This document shows positions 1 through 10,833 of a stretch of 64,000 bases of DNA, in pieces. The DNA is from Cyrtodaria siliqua. Lineage: Eukaryota > Mollusca > Bivalvia > Adapedonta > Hiatellidae. The position numbers and the translations under genes are program-made. Within the stretch, counting starts at the first letter, position 1. Each line of letters opens with the position of its first letter. The stretch is from the NCBI GenBank assembly GCA_037043455.1, contig JAWPHD010004492.1, positions 48,501-112,500 on the forward strand, in the 5' to 3' direction. The notes under the pieces were generated by a model that was not told where the DNA came from, did not search any database, and saw nothing but the letters and a program-made list of their open reading frames with translations.

Positions 1-347
1 AAATACGTTTGGTTTCTTATTTGAATTTCGAATAGGTGGTTCCAATACTCCAGCCTTTAAAGGTTCTGAGTATTATTTAATCACAACCGTGTTGCCAGTT
101 TTTTTAATTTAGTCTTTTGACAGTTGCCTGTGATACGCAGGTTTCATAACCTCTGCTCCCAGTTAAATTCCATTTTGTTTATTTCGCCCATTGTTTTCTC
201 GTTTAGGGCAACGCGTTTTGTTAGAAACTGGGACCATACGCCGCTGGCCATGGAATGGTGTGTAAATATCGCATTGAAGGTTCCATGTTAACCGTCATAT
301 ACATATACATCTTCGGGATGGCTCAAATGTATGTACTATTGGCATTT

Positions 348-452
348 TAAATATTGAGTACTGCTCAACCCGAGGCTAGAGGGCGTGAACGGTAACAAGA
401 ACTTTTCACTACCGTTCATGAATAATCTCAAACCGAGACTGCAATATTTTTT
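348..452. repeat. Short palindromic MITE-like repeat
   Basis: The two halves are near-complementary: a core TGAACGGTA pairs with TACCGTTCA across a short spacer, and the outer AAATATTG pairs with CAATATTT. This is a foldback of about 105 bp with no coding capacity. The rest of 1-529 shows nothing I can name. Confidence 0.5.
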
Positions 453-529
453 ATATTTGTCGTGTTCGACGATTTCCAAATTTCTTCTTTCATACTTTTC
501 TTTTTACCTTCCCTTGCACAATTTCGAGG

Positions 530-815
530 ATCTATAACCGTTTGACTATCCATTGTACGTTTTCACGGATTAGAACTGTAACTGTCCCTAATTGTTTATG
601 GGTGTTTTGATTATCCCTTGCACGTTTGACTGAAGAACTTTGTATATTTCTGTGACGTAGAACATTTTGATTATGCTGTGTACGTTTTCAGTCGTGTAGA
701 ACCGTTTAACTATCGCTTGTTTGTTTAGAGGAATGAAAAGCTGTTTGGCTGTATGTCGTACGTTTCGTGGATGTACAACATTCTGAATATCCCTTGTACG
801 TTTTCACGGATGTAA
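530..815. repeat. Degenerate tandem repeat of about 60 bp upstream of gene 1
   Basis: Five or so diverged units share the theme 'GATTATCCCTTGTACGTTTT', then 'CACGGATGTAGAAC'. They end about 140 bp before the gene 1 start codon, so they may lie in its promoter region. Regulatory function is not shown. Confidence 0.55.
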
Positions 816-955
816 ATGTGTATTCTCTGTATGGTATGATGAACGTCGTAACAAACAAATTAATTATCTTTTTAATTGATTGATAGGTGTACGCGTATTG
901 TACGTTTGAAAAGTTTCTGCAGCAATAACGACGTTTTGGAGTACACAAGCAAACG

Positions 956-3607
956 ATGAATAACAGAGACATGTTTAACCGAGCAGTGGTGCTTATTATT
1001 GTATCGTCTGCATTTTGTGGTGGTTTTACAATCACAGAACGACATACAGTTAACAGGGAGGCTCAACCACTACTTGCAGCCGTTATTCAAACGGCGAGAA
1101 CAGTAAAGGAAATTGAATTTACACAGGCTATTGGAACTAAGTCGAATCCTAGCAAAGCTGATCTCTCAAGACAAAAAAAACGACCTAAGTATGAACAGGG
1201 TGAATTTCCTGATGCAACCAATTATGGAGGTAAGTTGGCCCGTTTTACACAAAGAAGCGCTGATTTATTATTCTATGCGCATAAATTGCATAACAGTTAT
1301 ATTCAAATGTGCTATTGAAAAGTAAACATTAAAATGAATCATTCACTCATTTTAAACATAACCGTTTTGCACTAAATTCTAACGATTGAAAGGTCAAACA
1401 ATGAACAGTTTTGATCGTTTTAAAAAGTGTTAACTACTCATCTGATATGTCCAAATCAAAGCTGATTACTAGGCACTGTTCTACTCTCGGCTGATTGAAT
1501 GTAAAGTTGTAGAATACTAATTATAAATAACTTTGATGTATACAATTTATATGTTTGGCTTTATATAAAAATAGATATAAAAGTCGAACATGAAAAGCAA
1601 TATTCAAGGACCACAGTCAACCAAAACACGTACAGAAACAAACAATAATTACAAAGAAGAATAAAAGGCAAGATATGATATCACAAACATAAGAGAGTTG
1701 ACAATAGGGCTACCGCCTTGAAACGGTCAGTGACAAAAAAGGCCGCTGGGGGCATTTAAACCAGGTTCTAGGGTGCACCAAACCTCACACTCTCACCCTA
1801 TCAACATCCCAATAATCATCATCCCAATAATCATTCTCCAAATAATCATTATCCCAATAATCATTCTCCCAATAATCATCATCCCAATAATCATCATCCC
1901 AGTAATCATCATCCCAATAATCATCATCCCAATAATCATCATCCCAATAATCATATCATCATCCCAATAATCATTCTCCCAATAATCATCATCCCAGTAA
2001 TCATCATCCCAATAATCATCATCCCAGTAATCATCATCCCAGTAATCATTCTCCCAATAATCATCATCCCAGTAATCATCATCCCAGTAATCATCATCCA
2101 AGTAATCATTCTCCCAATAATCATCATCCCAGTAATCATCATCCCAATAATCATCATCCCAGTAATCATCATCCCAGTAATCATTCTCCCAATAATCATC
2201 ATCCCAGTAATCATCATCCCAGTAATAATCATCCAGTAAATCCCAATAATCATCATCCCAATAATCATCATCCCAGTAATCATCATCCCAATAATCATCA
2301 TCCCAGTAATCATCATCCCAATAATCATCATCCCAATAATCATCCTCCCAATAATCATCATCCCAGTAATCATTCTCCCAGTAATCATCATCCCAATAAT
2401 CATCATCCCAATAATCATTATCATTCTCCCAGTAATCATCATCCCAATAATCATCATCCCAATAATCATCATCCCACTAATCATCATCCCAGTAATCATC
2501 ATCCCAGTAATCATCATCCCAGTAATCATCCTCCCAATAATCATTATCCCAATAATCATCATCCCAATAATCATTCTCCCAATAATCATTATCCCAATAA
2601 GACTGGACAGTGCATTTAAGAATGATATTAGTAGATTTAAATAAATGATGATAACTCATGACAGATGATTACTCGTAAAACACATACAATAGTAATGATA
2701 TGTTGTAGTATGTAGTGAATAACAACAAACAATGTAACAGCTATTAAATAGTGAATTTAAATGAACTACTGCACACTTAATTCCACGTAATATTCCAGGG
2801 AAATCCCAAATGTTTGTAAACAAAGGGTTGCAGCTAGTTAGAGAAAGGATCAAACTGTAAACGTTTTTATCATAATACGCTTTGTAATACGCAATTCCTA
2901 AATGTTGAAGTTCCGCTTTGACAATTTGAACCATTTCAGTACTGTAGTTAATATAAAGAGTTTGCAAAATTACATCCCAATTTTATACCCTTTTCTGCCA
3001 CTGACCGTTCCAAGGCGGTAGCCCTATTGTCAACCCTTTTGTGTTTGTGATGTCTTAGTTGGCCTTTATATCATCTTTAAATGTGTTCTTTGTTTCTGTG
3101 TGTGCTTGTGGTTGACTGTCGTCCTTGAATGCTGCTTTTCCTGTTCGATTTTTATGTTTATATTTTCTTACCTGTTTAAGCAACACCCTTATTGTATCAA
3201 TAATGACATTGTGCAGGTATAACATTGGATGTGTTATGTGTTGCTTTAGTCTTTTTCCCCCAAAGGAAGACTTAATGTAGCCATGTACCATCGATTAACG
3301 GCAGCATATTATAACATACACTATATTGCGGAAATTCCAGAATTGCATTTCTTTTTTCCTTTAGTAGATGTTGAATCTTTGTATTTTAGGTGTCCCTGGC
3401 CAATCACCAACAACTGACACTAAAGCCGGTACTTACATGTGTGATATCTGCGTAGAAACACAAGACGAGTACTGTAAAAGGTTGTGGTGTTGGAGTGGTG
3501 CCATCAACCCAGTAGAAAAACTTCTTGGAGGACCAATAAAGCCACAAGTACAGGAAAAACTAGTAGATACGTTCGAAAGCATTGGTAAAAAACAAAAGAT
3601 GCTGTAA
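956..3607 (+). CDS. Two-exon gene for a small secreted four-cysteine protein, family unknown
   Basis: Exon 1 is 956-1229 (91 codons plus one base, donor GAG|GTAAGT). Exon 2 is 3390-3607 (acceptor TTTTAG|G), ending in TAA. The split codon g+gt restores Gly and keeps the frame, giving 163 residues. Residues 1 to about 24 form a hydrophobic signal peptide ending near FCGGF. A basic QKKRPK stretch around residue 75 could be a convertase cleavage site. The C-terminal part has a CxxC-x7-C-x4-C block ending in a WCW motif, then an amphipathic Lys-rich tail. I do not recognise the family; a secreted peptide precursor or small matrix or defence protein are possibilities. The ATG at 956 was chosen because it precedes the hydrophobic segment; the Met six codons later is an alternative. 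The intron (2160 bp) carries retroelement fragments and a satellite. Confidence 0.62.
1570..1792 (-). mobile_element. Penelope-like retroelement 3'-region fragment in gene 1 intron (left arm)
   Basis: This matches the copies at 36430-36720 and 60060-60310, including the marker block 'GGCTACCGCCTTG' and 'GGTGCACCAAACCTCACAC'. It abuts the satellite at 1801. A second fragment in opposite orientation sits at about 2985-3175, so the satellite is bracketed by an inverted pair. Confidence 0.6.
1801..2600. repeat. 15-bp satellite array, unit AATAATCATCATCCC
   Basis: Roughly 50 tandem copies of a 15-bp unit with variants (AATAATCATTCTCCC, AGTAATCATCATCCC). The period is a multiple of three, so long open frames reading IIIP- or GMMI-type repeats occur on both strands; these are artefacts and not genes. 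The flanking retroelement carries the words CATCCCAATAA and GACAGTG that also bracket the array, so the satellite probably grew out of that element. Confidence 0.9.
2985..3175 (+). mobile_element. Penelope-like retroelement 3'-region fragment in gene 1 intron (right arm, inverted)
   Basis: The block 'CACTGACCGTTCCAAGGCGG' followed by 'TATTGTCAACCCTTTT' is the reverse complement of the left arm near 1700. It continues through 'TGGTTGACTGTCGTCCTTGA', the other shared word of this family. Confidence 0.6.
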
Positions 3608-3732
3608 GCCAGCCATGATTCAGAAGTGAACTCTTGATAATACTTGAAGCCACTTTGTACATCTGTTAAGTGTGAGATCAACTTTAAGTTCAAGTTACTT
3701 ACATTGTGAATTGTGTATACATGTGTAATAAT

Positions 3733-3738
3733 AATAAA
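3733..3738 (+). terminator. Poly(A) signal of gene 1
   Basis: AATAAA lies 126 bp downstream of the gene 1 stop codon, which fits a short 3' UTR and supports exon 2 being terminal. Confidence 0.6.
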
Positions 3739-3740
3739 GA

Positions 3741-5286
3741 ATACATTTTATTCGTATAAACAAAAACTTATTTCCACTAGAAAATCTTTTATAGAGAAAC
3801 TCCAGTAAGCTTTTCGTCAACCAGTTCCTGATTGAATTTATAATTATATCAGCGGATATTTTCAGAAACTTATGAAGCGATAACCGAACGTCATCCTAAA
3901 AGTATCCCTAACAGCCTATTTGTAAAGGACATCCATGTACACGCATTTATAGTATATTAAAGTAACTGTTTTGGATTAAAGAGACACACCACTGTGTCCA
4001 AAACGGTAAGTGTCTTTTTAATCCAAAACAGTAAGTGTCTCTTTAATCCAAAAAAGTAAGTGTCCTTTCAGTCTAGATTAATTTCCAATATTTCCAGTTT
4101 AGTCCAAATATCTAATTTCACTGTTATTATGAATGAGCACAATATGTATTAAATCCTCTCACAATTATATTTTCTAAAAAGCATCCAAACCTAAATTAAC
4201 TTTAATAAAGAATACTGAAACTTATCTAAATAAAACTCCCAGAGTTTGTTTAAATACTGTTAGTAAGGAGTCCCCACTAAAACCGTCCAATAAGAATAGC
4301 CCAAATTTCATCATAAATGAATTTGCATAAAATAGTCGAATGAAAACAGTCCACATCATCATAAATGAATTTGCATAAATAATTTGCATACATTTTTAAA
4401 TCCATATTATTTTTAACTTTCTTCAAGGCCAAATCAATAAAAACATCAATGCATCATGTACACCACATTGAGATACATGCAACAATACTTGTAAACATTT
4501 AGATATAGATAACAATATATGCAAAATGAATTATGTGTTGATAACGTTTAATTCTACGCTCTAAGTTTTGGATTTGAGCTCACTGGTTAAAGCCGTTTAC
4601 ATGTAAATTGTGTCTATAGAATATAGATTCTCAAAATATGGCAGAGTAACACTGCCAAACGATACGTTGTTTTTAAACAACCTTGTATTTTAGAGTTTGT
4701 ATTTGTTTCGTATTTGTTCTTTTCGTGTCTGTAACCCTGATGAAGGCGTAAGCCGAAAGCGCTTGGTTTTTTACAAACTATAGCACTGTAGAAATGTTTT
4801 TTCCCCATATATATATACTGAGTTAATTCAAAAGTAAATATGGAAAGATCTGTATTATTATATTTAGCTATACAACAATTTACAAGTTAACATACTTTCT
4901 AGGCCAATGAAATCCCTGCGTTTAGAACAAAAACTGAAAAATAAGTCTCATAAAATATCCCTCTTGCTGCTGTATGTGTAAAATGGCACTTAGATCTATT
5001 TTATTTAAAGATAAATGAACTGGTAACTCCGCCCAACACGCGCGTGTTATGTGTAATGGTGCAATCGTATCGGCGTAACAACGGTGTAGAATTTGAGGTT
5101 TTTTTTACGCGCCAATGCAGGAGCGTGGGCTGGCAGGGGCGTAGCTATCTGTGTACGCAGAGTTCGCAGCTATGAACATGTATGAACAAGTAGGAAAATT
5201 AAAAAGTCAAAAAATGCAAATGAAAAAAGGCTAGAATTTAGAACTGTCCGCCACCTATTTTACTTTTTTTCCATCTATCTTTAGTT
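3741..5286. other. Non-coding interval with short direct repeats
   Basis: A 25-27-bp unit containing GTAAGTGTCTCTTTAATCC is repeated about four times at 3975-4070. A direct repeat CATCATAAATGAATTTGCAT occurs at about 4310 and 4356. No gene is supported here. Confidence 0.6.
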
Positions 5287-5360
5287 TGCATCAGGGTTAG
5301 GGTTAGTAGGGTTAGTAGGATTAGGATTAGGTTTAGGGTAGCGTTAGGGTTAGGGTTATT
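5287..5360 (+). repeat. Interstitial telomeric-like repeat (TTAGGG)n, degenerate
   Basis: About eleven units of TTAGGG and close variants (TTAGTAGGG, TTAGGA, TTTAGGG). TTAGGG is the usual telomere repeat of molluscs, so this is an internal relic, possibly from repair of a double-strand break or an old fusion. Confidence 0.8.
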
Positions 5361-5894
5361 TATATTCCAATATATGTGTAATTCATAAAACGTTTAGGAA
5401 ATACTCCCAAAATTTGAACCACAGAGTATCTACGAATACAAAACAAATACAGGGGAACATGCTCCTGACCCCGCTAGCATAATATCTCTTGTGTACACTT
5501 TCAAAACGCTCTAGCTAAGCCCCTGACTGGTGTATGTCCCCTCTTGGATGTTTGGTTTTTGTTTGTTAAATATGAAAACAAAGGTGTTATGACGCCTGAT
5601 ATATAATGATTAAAACAGTTTGTGTACTTCGAGTATTATTTACAAAATCAGAATAAATGGACACACATTCCCTAATTATTATTTAATCACGAACAAAGTA
5701 TTTCGAACAAAATTACACAATAATTTTTCATCCTTTCAAAAGAACGTATCCTTTCAATACTTTATTAAACATTAACACAAATAAAATATTTTGATTGAAA
5801 CAACCAATCAAACGCAAGGACTGATTGTCGTTCCATACTGCTACGTCCTTGGTTATTTCCTACATTACGTCATCAAAATTATTATTAGACAAAA

Positions 5895-6870
5895 AGTTAC
5901 ACGGAGTCCGGGCGGGCGAAATAACGAAAAAACGCCGAGCGAAATAACAAAAAGGCGAAAAACTGCGGGCGAAATAACGAAATAATGCAGAGCGAAATAA
6001 CGCCGGGCGAAAAGACGCCAAGCGAAATAACGAATAACGCCGGGTGAAATAACTGAAAAGACGACAAATAGTCAAATTGCCGTGCGAAAAGACAAAACTC
6101 CGCCAGGTCATGTGGAGTCCGCCTTCGTTCATCCGAGTGACGGACCGCGATTAGAAAAAAATCACATATGCTAGGAGGTGTGAGTAGCTGGGGGTACTAT
6201 AGCGTGCTCGGTTCCTTCTCACATGTTGATTGCTTGGACATGATCACATGCTTAATGTTAGGAGCTGTGAACAGCTGGGGAATGCTCGATGCTATGACTT
6301 GTGGGTTGATAGGTAGGACAGCGTTCTCGGTGATATGAGTTGTGGTAGATGGGCATGATAGCGCACTCGGTGCAAGATGTGAATAGCTGGGTCATGATAG
6401 CGTGCTCGGTGCTATATTTGGGTAGCTAGGGCAAGATATAAGTTGTTTTTAGCTGGTGTAGGATAGCTTGCTCAGTGTTAAGAGGTATGAGTAATATTGG
6501 TAGGAAATGTGCTCGATGTTAGGAGAAATTAGTAGTTTGGATAGGATAGTGTGCTTGGTGTTGTGAGGTGTGGATAGCTGTGATAGGAGTGCGTGTTCGC
6601 AGGAAGGTTGTGTGTGAATACTTTGGATAGGATTGCGTGTTGGGTGCGAGGTTGTGTGAGTAGCCGAGCACGCTTTCCCACCTCAACAACCCACACCTTC
6701 TAACATCTGTGAATTGTTTCTAGTCGCCGTTCGACACTCGGATGAGCAAAGACGGACTCCACAGAATCAGTCGCATGGTTTTGTCTTTTCGCCCGGTGTT
6801 TTGACTATTTGTCGTCTTTTCGGTACGCTGGGTATTTTTTCGTTATTCTTTTCGCCCAGCGTTATTTCGA
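5895..6870. mobile_element. Foldback element with inverted arms and internal minisatellite
   Basis: The left arm (about 5895-6150) is a degenerate array of GGGCGAAATAACG-type words, ending in 'GACGACAAATAGTCAAA' and 'GGAGTCCG'. The right arm (about 6715-6870) is its reverse complement, with 'TTTGACTATTTGTCGTC' and 'CGGACTCC'-type words. Between them (6160-6700) lie 40-65-bp degenerate units with 'GTGTGAGTAGCTGGG' and 'ATAGCGTGCTCGGT'. No transposase is seen. Confidence 0.6.
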
Positions 6871-7307
6871 GTCACTATGTATTGCAAACAAAGAAATACT
6901 ATACCAAAAGCAATAAAAAGTTGATGAATTACAAAACAAATTGTTGCATAAAAGATAAATTAGCGCACTTATAAAAAAAATAATACAACCAATTTCAGGA
7001 CGACATATGCGAATAAACGCACTCATTCGTCGAAGTGATAACTATAATGAAACTTTTGAACGTAGGGGGTTGTTAACGGTATGGAAAATGTGTTTATCTG
7101 TTCCGCGAATTTCATCACTTCATGTCGTTATTTATACCCCATAGCATTAAGGGCCTTACTACTGATAATGCGATAACCTTTTGTCAGTGACGGGCAATTT
7201 ATGGTCAATCAGTACATTATCTAAGGTTATTTAGAGAGAGAATGGCACCTATAAAGCTGAGGAACGTTCTCAATGCCTACTATCAAACAGTTTCCTAATG
7301 TTCTTTA

Positions 7308-7455
7308 AATGGGGTAGTGGGGTCATGGGTCCGACTTAAAAATGATGATTAGTTCTATTCTAAAGGGTCCAAACATAATGAATGACCCTAAAATTACACG
7401 TATCTGCAATGAAATTCATTTTGCACAGTAGTGTGTGCTGTGTAGCGACACATAA
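7308..7455. repeat. Diverged relative of the TTAA-flanked MITE at 16331
   Basis: Shared words include 'GGGTCCGACTTAAAA' and 'CCAAACATAATGAATGA', in the same order as at 16360-16440. The terminal repeats are not preserved here. Confidence 0.5.
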
Positions 7456-7456
7456 A

Positions 7457-7570
7457 GCTATGTTATAACGCATAGAGCTATCCCGTGAATAGAGCTCCAG
7501 AGGAGCTATGTTATAACGCATAGAGCTATCCCGTGAATAGAGCTCCAGAGGAGCTATATGCGTAAGCAGT
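7457..7570. repeat. Tandem duplication of about 50 bp, MITE end-like
   Basis: The segment with 'GCTATGTTATAACGCATAGA' and 'GAATAGAGCTCCAGAGGAG' occurs twice back to back. A related inverted copy lies at 35230-35325, which carries 'TAGAGCTCCATTTTCAACTG' and 'TGCGTTGTTATAGCTCTA'. Confidence 0.65.
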
Positions 7571-8372
7571 TGAAAATGAACTCCGTGCGTAAAGGATGCA
7601 TGTACTCTTTTAAGTATTGCCTAAAGCGTCGCATTTTAGCTCGCTTGAATCGGTTACAAAAGGCGAGTAATGCAATCAGACGTTGTCCGTCGCTCTTCTG
7701 TCCGTCCGTCAGTCTGTTCTTAATCAAATCCGTCTGTCGACATCCAGCTGGTTTACAAATAGAAACTCAATTCGTTCGACTTCATACAAAACTAAAGTCA
7801 GGAATTAGATATGAATGAGATCCATGTTCGAACACCGAAGTGGTGGCTCGTTTGGATATTTCGCGATCTCACCCTGTAGAGAGAATGCAATGCAAGGCGA
7901 GATATCGCCCAACAATTTCACGTTTTCGCCTCGTATTCTCTTCACGCTCTGTCTTGTACACGGCGAGAGGTCTCGACTCGCACGCTCTTCACGCTCATGA
8001 AAGTATGCTGTAAATCTCATTAAAGTAAATACTACACCATCTTTTGCATATCTATATGCTTTAACGTTCTTCATGATATTTCAATATGTATATATGTACA
8101 TACATACACATTGCATTGTTCTATTTTTTTTCAATATACTTAGTACAACCTCACGTTCAATATATGTTTGTATATCTTTTCCGTATAAATCATGTGTTGC
8201 TCATTGCCTTTATGTCTATGCACATACTTATCATGACTGACTGTTGTATATAATATTATTCATTGTATCACGTAACAAGAAACATTGTAATGTTTACGTT
8301 ACTTAATAAAGAATCTTGAATCTGTCTTGTTCACGGCAAGATATCGCGATATTGCGAGCTGTCAAAACGAGT
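7571..8372. other. Non-coding interval, possible retroposon tail
   Basis: The stretch ending 'AATAAAGAATCTTGAATCTG' near 8300 looks like the 3' end of a retroposon. Words 'CTGTCTTG..CACGGC' recur at about 7950 and 8323. No gene is supported. Confidence 0.4.
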
Positions 8373-8625
8373 TAACGCAGGGTCCGACAAATCTTTAAAA
8401 TCTGTGGTAGCCCACTGGGCTACCAGAAACTGAACTTGGTAGCCCGGCATGCGCGCGGCGGACAGGAGGCGACTCATTAACATTTTTTACATTGGTGAAC
8501 TGTTATTGAACATGTTTGTTTGTAAATGGATTTACCAATAAAATTATTTCTATAATATATGACTTTTGACTTTGTTGTTTTACCAATATAAAAATAAAAC
8601 AAATTATCAATTTCAAAAGTAATTT

Positions 8626-8722
8626 AGAGGCATTTTATAAAGATCTAAATCTAGACTTTAATTTTAAAAAGATTATTTTAAATCATGTGGGTGCTAAAGC
8701 CAAATTATTATAAAATGCCTCT
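8626..8722. repeat. Nested 97-bp hairpin in the hAT-like element
   Basis: AGAGGCATTTTATAA at the left pairs perfectly with TTATAAAATGCCTCT at the right. It looks like a small MITE inside the larger element. Confidence 0.6.
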
Positions 8723-10135
8723 TAATCACTGAAATGAAATGGATAATGTTTTATTTTTTTGATGATAGTCATTGAAATCGTGAACGCTCGGCCAATCCCG
8801 TCATTCCTCGGGATCCCTGAAGCAGTGTACGAGATGTTGCGAATGAGTCATCTGTACTTAAAAGTCGTCATAAAAAAACGTGTAAAAAAATCAAAAATAA
8901 AATCTAGTCCAGGTTACATTTTTTCTTACATTTTTACGTTAGCATTAATAAACAATAAAGTTTCCTTATAAAGTTGTGCTTTTATATACGAAATAAACAC
9001 GTCTCTACTATCCATAGGCTAACGTCGACGGATACACGTGCAAACAAATACATGTACATTGTACCCAAGGCTTTATTTAGTACACGTCGCTGACGGCCAG
9101 GTGATGTGATGACGTAGCGTGTACTGAGTTCATAAAGGAATGAACTACACATGTTTGCGTTGCATGTACATAACACAAGCACATTTAAGTCATTTGTAAA
9201 CGCGATGTTTTTAATATGGTGGTCAACACTAATTGATAAGCAAACGTGTTTTTTTAATTATTAACAAACTTTTTTGCATCAAAAATCAAATTAAGAAAGC
9301 GCGTGACATGTTGATAAAAAATGTGTTGCTCGTAAAATATAATGTATTTACGATATCAGGTAAGTACATGCCACAGAGTTCTTCTATTTATAGAAATTAT
9401 GCAAAAATAATTAAATTTTCCTTGGTTGTTGAGATATTCAAGATCAAAGTTCGCATATAAACAACTTTTCCCGATAATTTTTGTTATTGTTTACCAGGGC
9501 CTTCAGTTCAGAAAAACAGAAATTCTTATAATTGGTATGGTGCCCCGATGCAGCTTTTTTAAAATAGCGCCGGTCAGGATTGTTATTCGCTTTTTGATTA
9601 TGTTGCCTGGACGTTTGGTAAAATATTTGTGATACAAACAATTATTTCTCAATTAAAAATGAAAACTATAAATATCCAGTCAGTTAAATCGCCGTGAAAC
9701 CCCGGCAAGTTCTCACTGGGATTCCCGAGAATACTCATATTTTAATCGCGGTGGATAAAATTTACTCACAAAATCGGCACGTCTACGGTGGAAAAAAATC
9801 GCCGCGATGAGTGGGAATTGTCGTAATCCGCGTGGTACCATCTGTATTATCACTTGATTTTTGACTTCTTTAATTGTCTTAGTCAATCGCCAGGTTTTTA
9901 TTGCATGTAATTTGCAAACTCAGGAAAAAGGAGACGCAGTCTTCTCCCATAATGCCCATTGGCCATCCAATCAAATGTTTTCCAGTCATGTCCGAGTGAA
10001 TAAATTATTGACGCAGCATCGTTATTATCCAATCAAAGAGTGTACCCTAGTATTAAAACAACTAATGAATATTAATGAGTTATGCATGCGTCAATCGATC
10101 TGGTCCGATCACCCGTGGTTAGACAATAGACCCGG

Positions 10136-10200
10136 GTCGATAATAACACCAATTAACAAGGTGTTTAGACAACACCTTGTTAATTGGTGTTATTATCGAC
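10136..10200. repeat. Perfect 30-bp inverted repeat with 5-nt loop
   Basis: The arm 10136-10165 is exactly complementary to 10171-10200, with TAGAC between. It lies inside the hAT-like element, about 200 bp from its right end. Confidence 0.9.
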
Positions 10201-10833
10201 GCGTGGCGGTGTAATCTTATCTGACTAATTAGCTGGGAACACAGGATTTTATGATATGGATTTAGAGCTAAAATCCGTTTTTTTTGCCGGGCTACTTCAA
10301 AAGAAAATTTGCAGTAGCCCGCCGGACGCGAGATAGAAAAAAATGGTAGTCCGGATCTCGACTTTTGGTAGCCCGCGGGCTCCGGGCAGAGGATTTGTCG
10401 GACCCTGTAACGTATGCTAATTTAATTATATAAATTTTAATATGCAAGTAGCGTCAGTCGTTGATCTATATAATGGCAGAAATCTTTTTTCTTTTTGTTA
10501 TACAATGTTTTATTCCATCATCCATTTGATACATTATACATGCACATATGGTATATAATAAATACTATTTAAACTACAGTTTATATTTATGATGAAATAA
10601 TATTCTTGTTTACAGACGAAGGTTATTAAAAAGAGAGTTACCTCCGAGTTTTTGAAAGTATAGAAGAGTATATTTTAGTATGCAGTTGGTAATAGAATTA
10701 TGTAAGGTTTGAAAGAAGAATATGGAGACTAAAAGGAAGAGAAGAGAATTCGGACAGAAAAGAAAGTTGCTTTGCTTCCCCTTTTGTTGTTTTTGGTATT
10801 GTATTATATCGTACTTTAATTAATACCAGTTTA

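Larger units (their letters stand above)
8378..10407. mobile_element. hAT-like non-autonomous DNA transposon, 16-bp TIR and 5-bp TSD
   Basis: Both ends carry the perfect inverted repeat CAGGGTCCGACAAATC and are flanked by the direct repeat TAACG (8373-8377 and 10408-10412). CAGGG termini are typical of hAT elements; a 5-bp duplication is known in some hAT groups and in Transib. Inside each end are several copies of GGTAGCCC or its complement, arranged as likely transposase-binding subterminal repeats. The 2030-bp body has no open frame longer than 120 codons and none resembling a transposase. Confidence 0.8.

Noticed and set aside
1113..1325. Second frame overlapping gene 1 exon 1
   Set aside because: It lacks a signal peptide and does not join exon 2 in phase; it is a shadow of exon 1.
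1793..2659. Long open frames reading GMMITGMMIIG, DDDYWDDDYW and IIIPIII repeats
   Set aside because: They are produced by a 15-bp satellite whose period is a multiple of three; all frames stay open without coding signals.
7558..7818. 86-residue basic frame
   Set aside because: It overlaps a MITE-like tandem duplication and has no recognisable domain or splice context.
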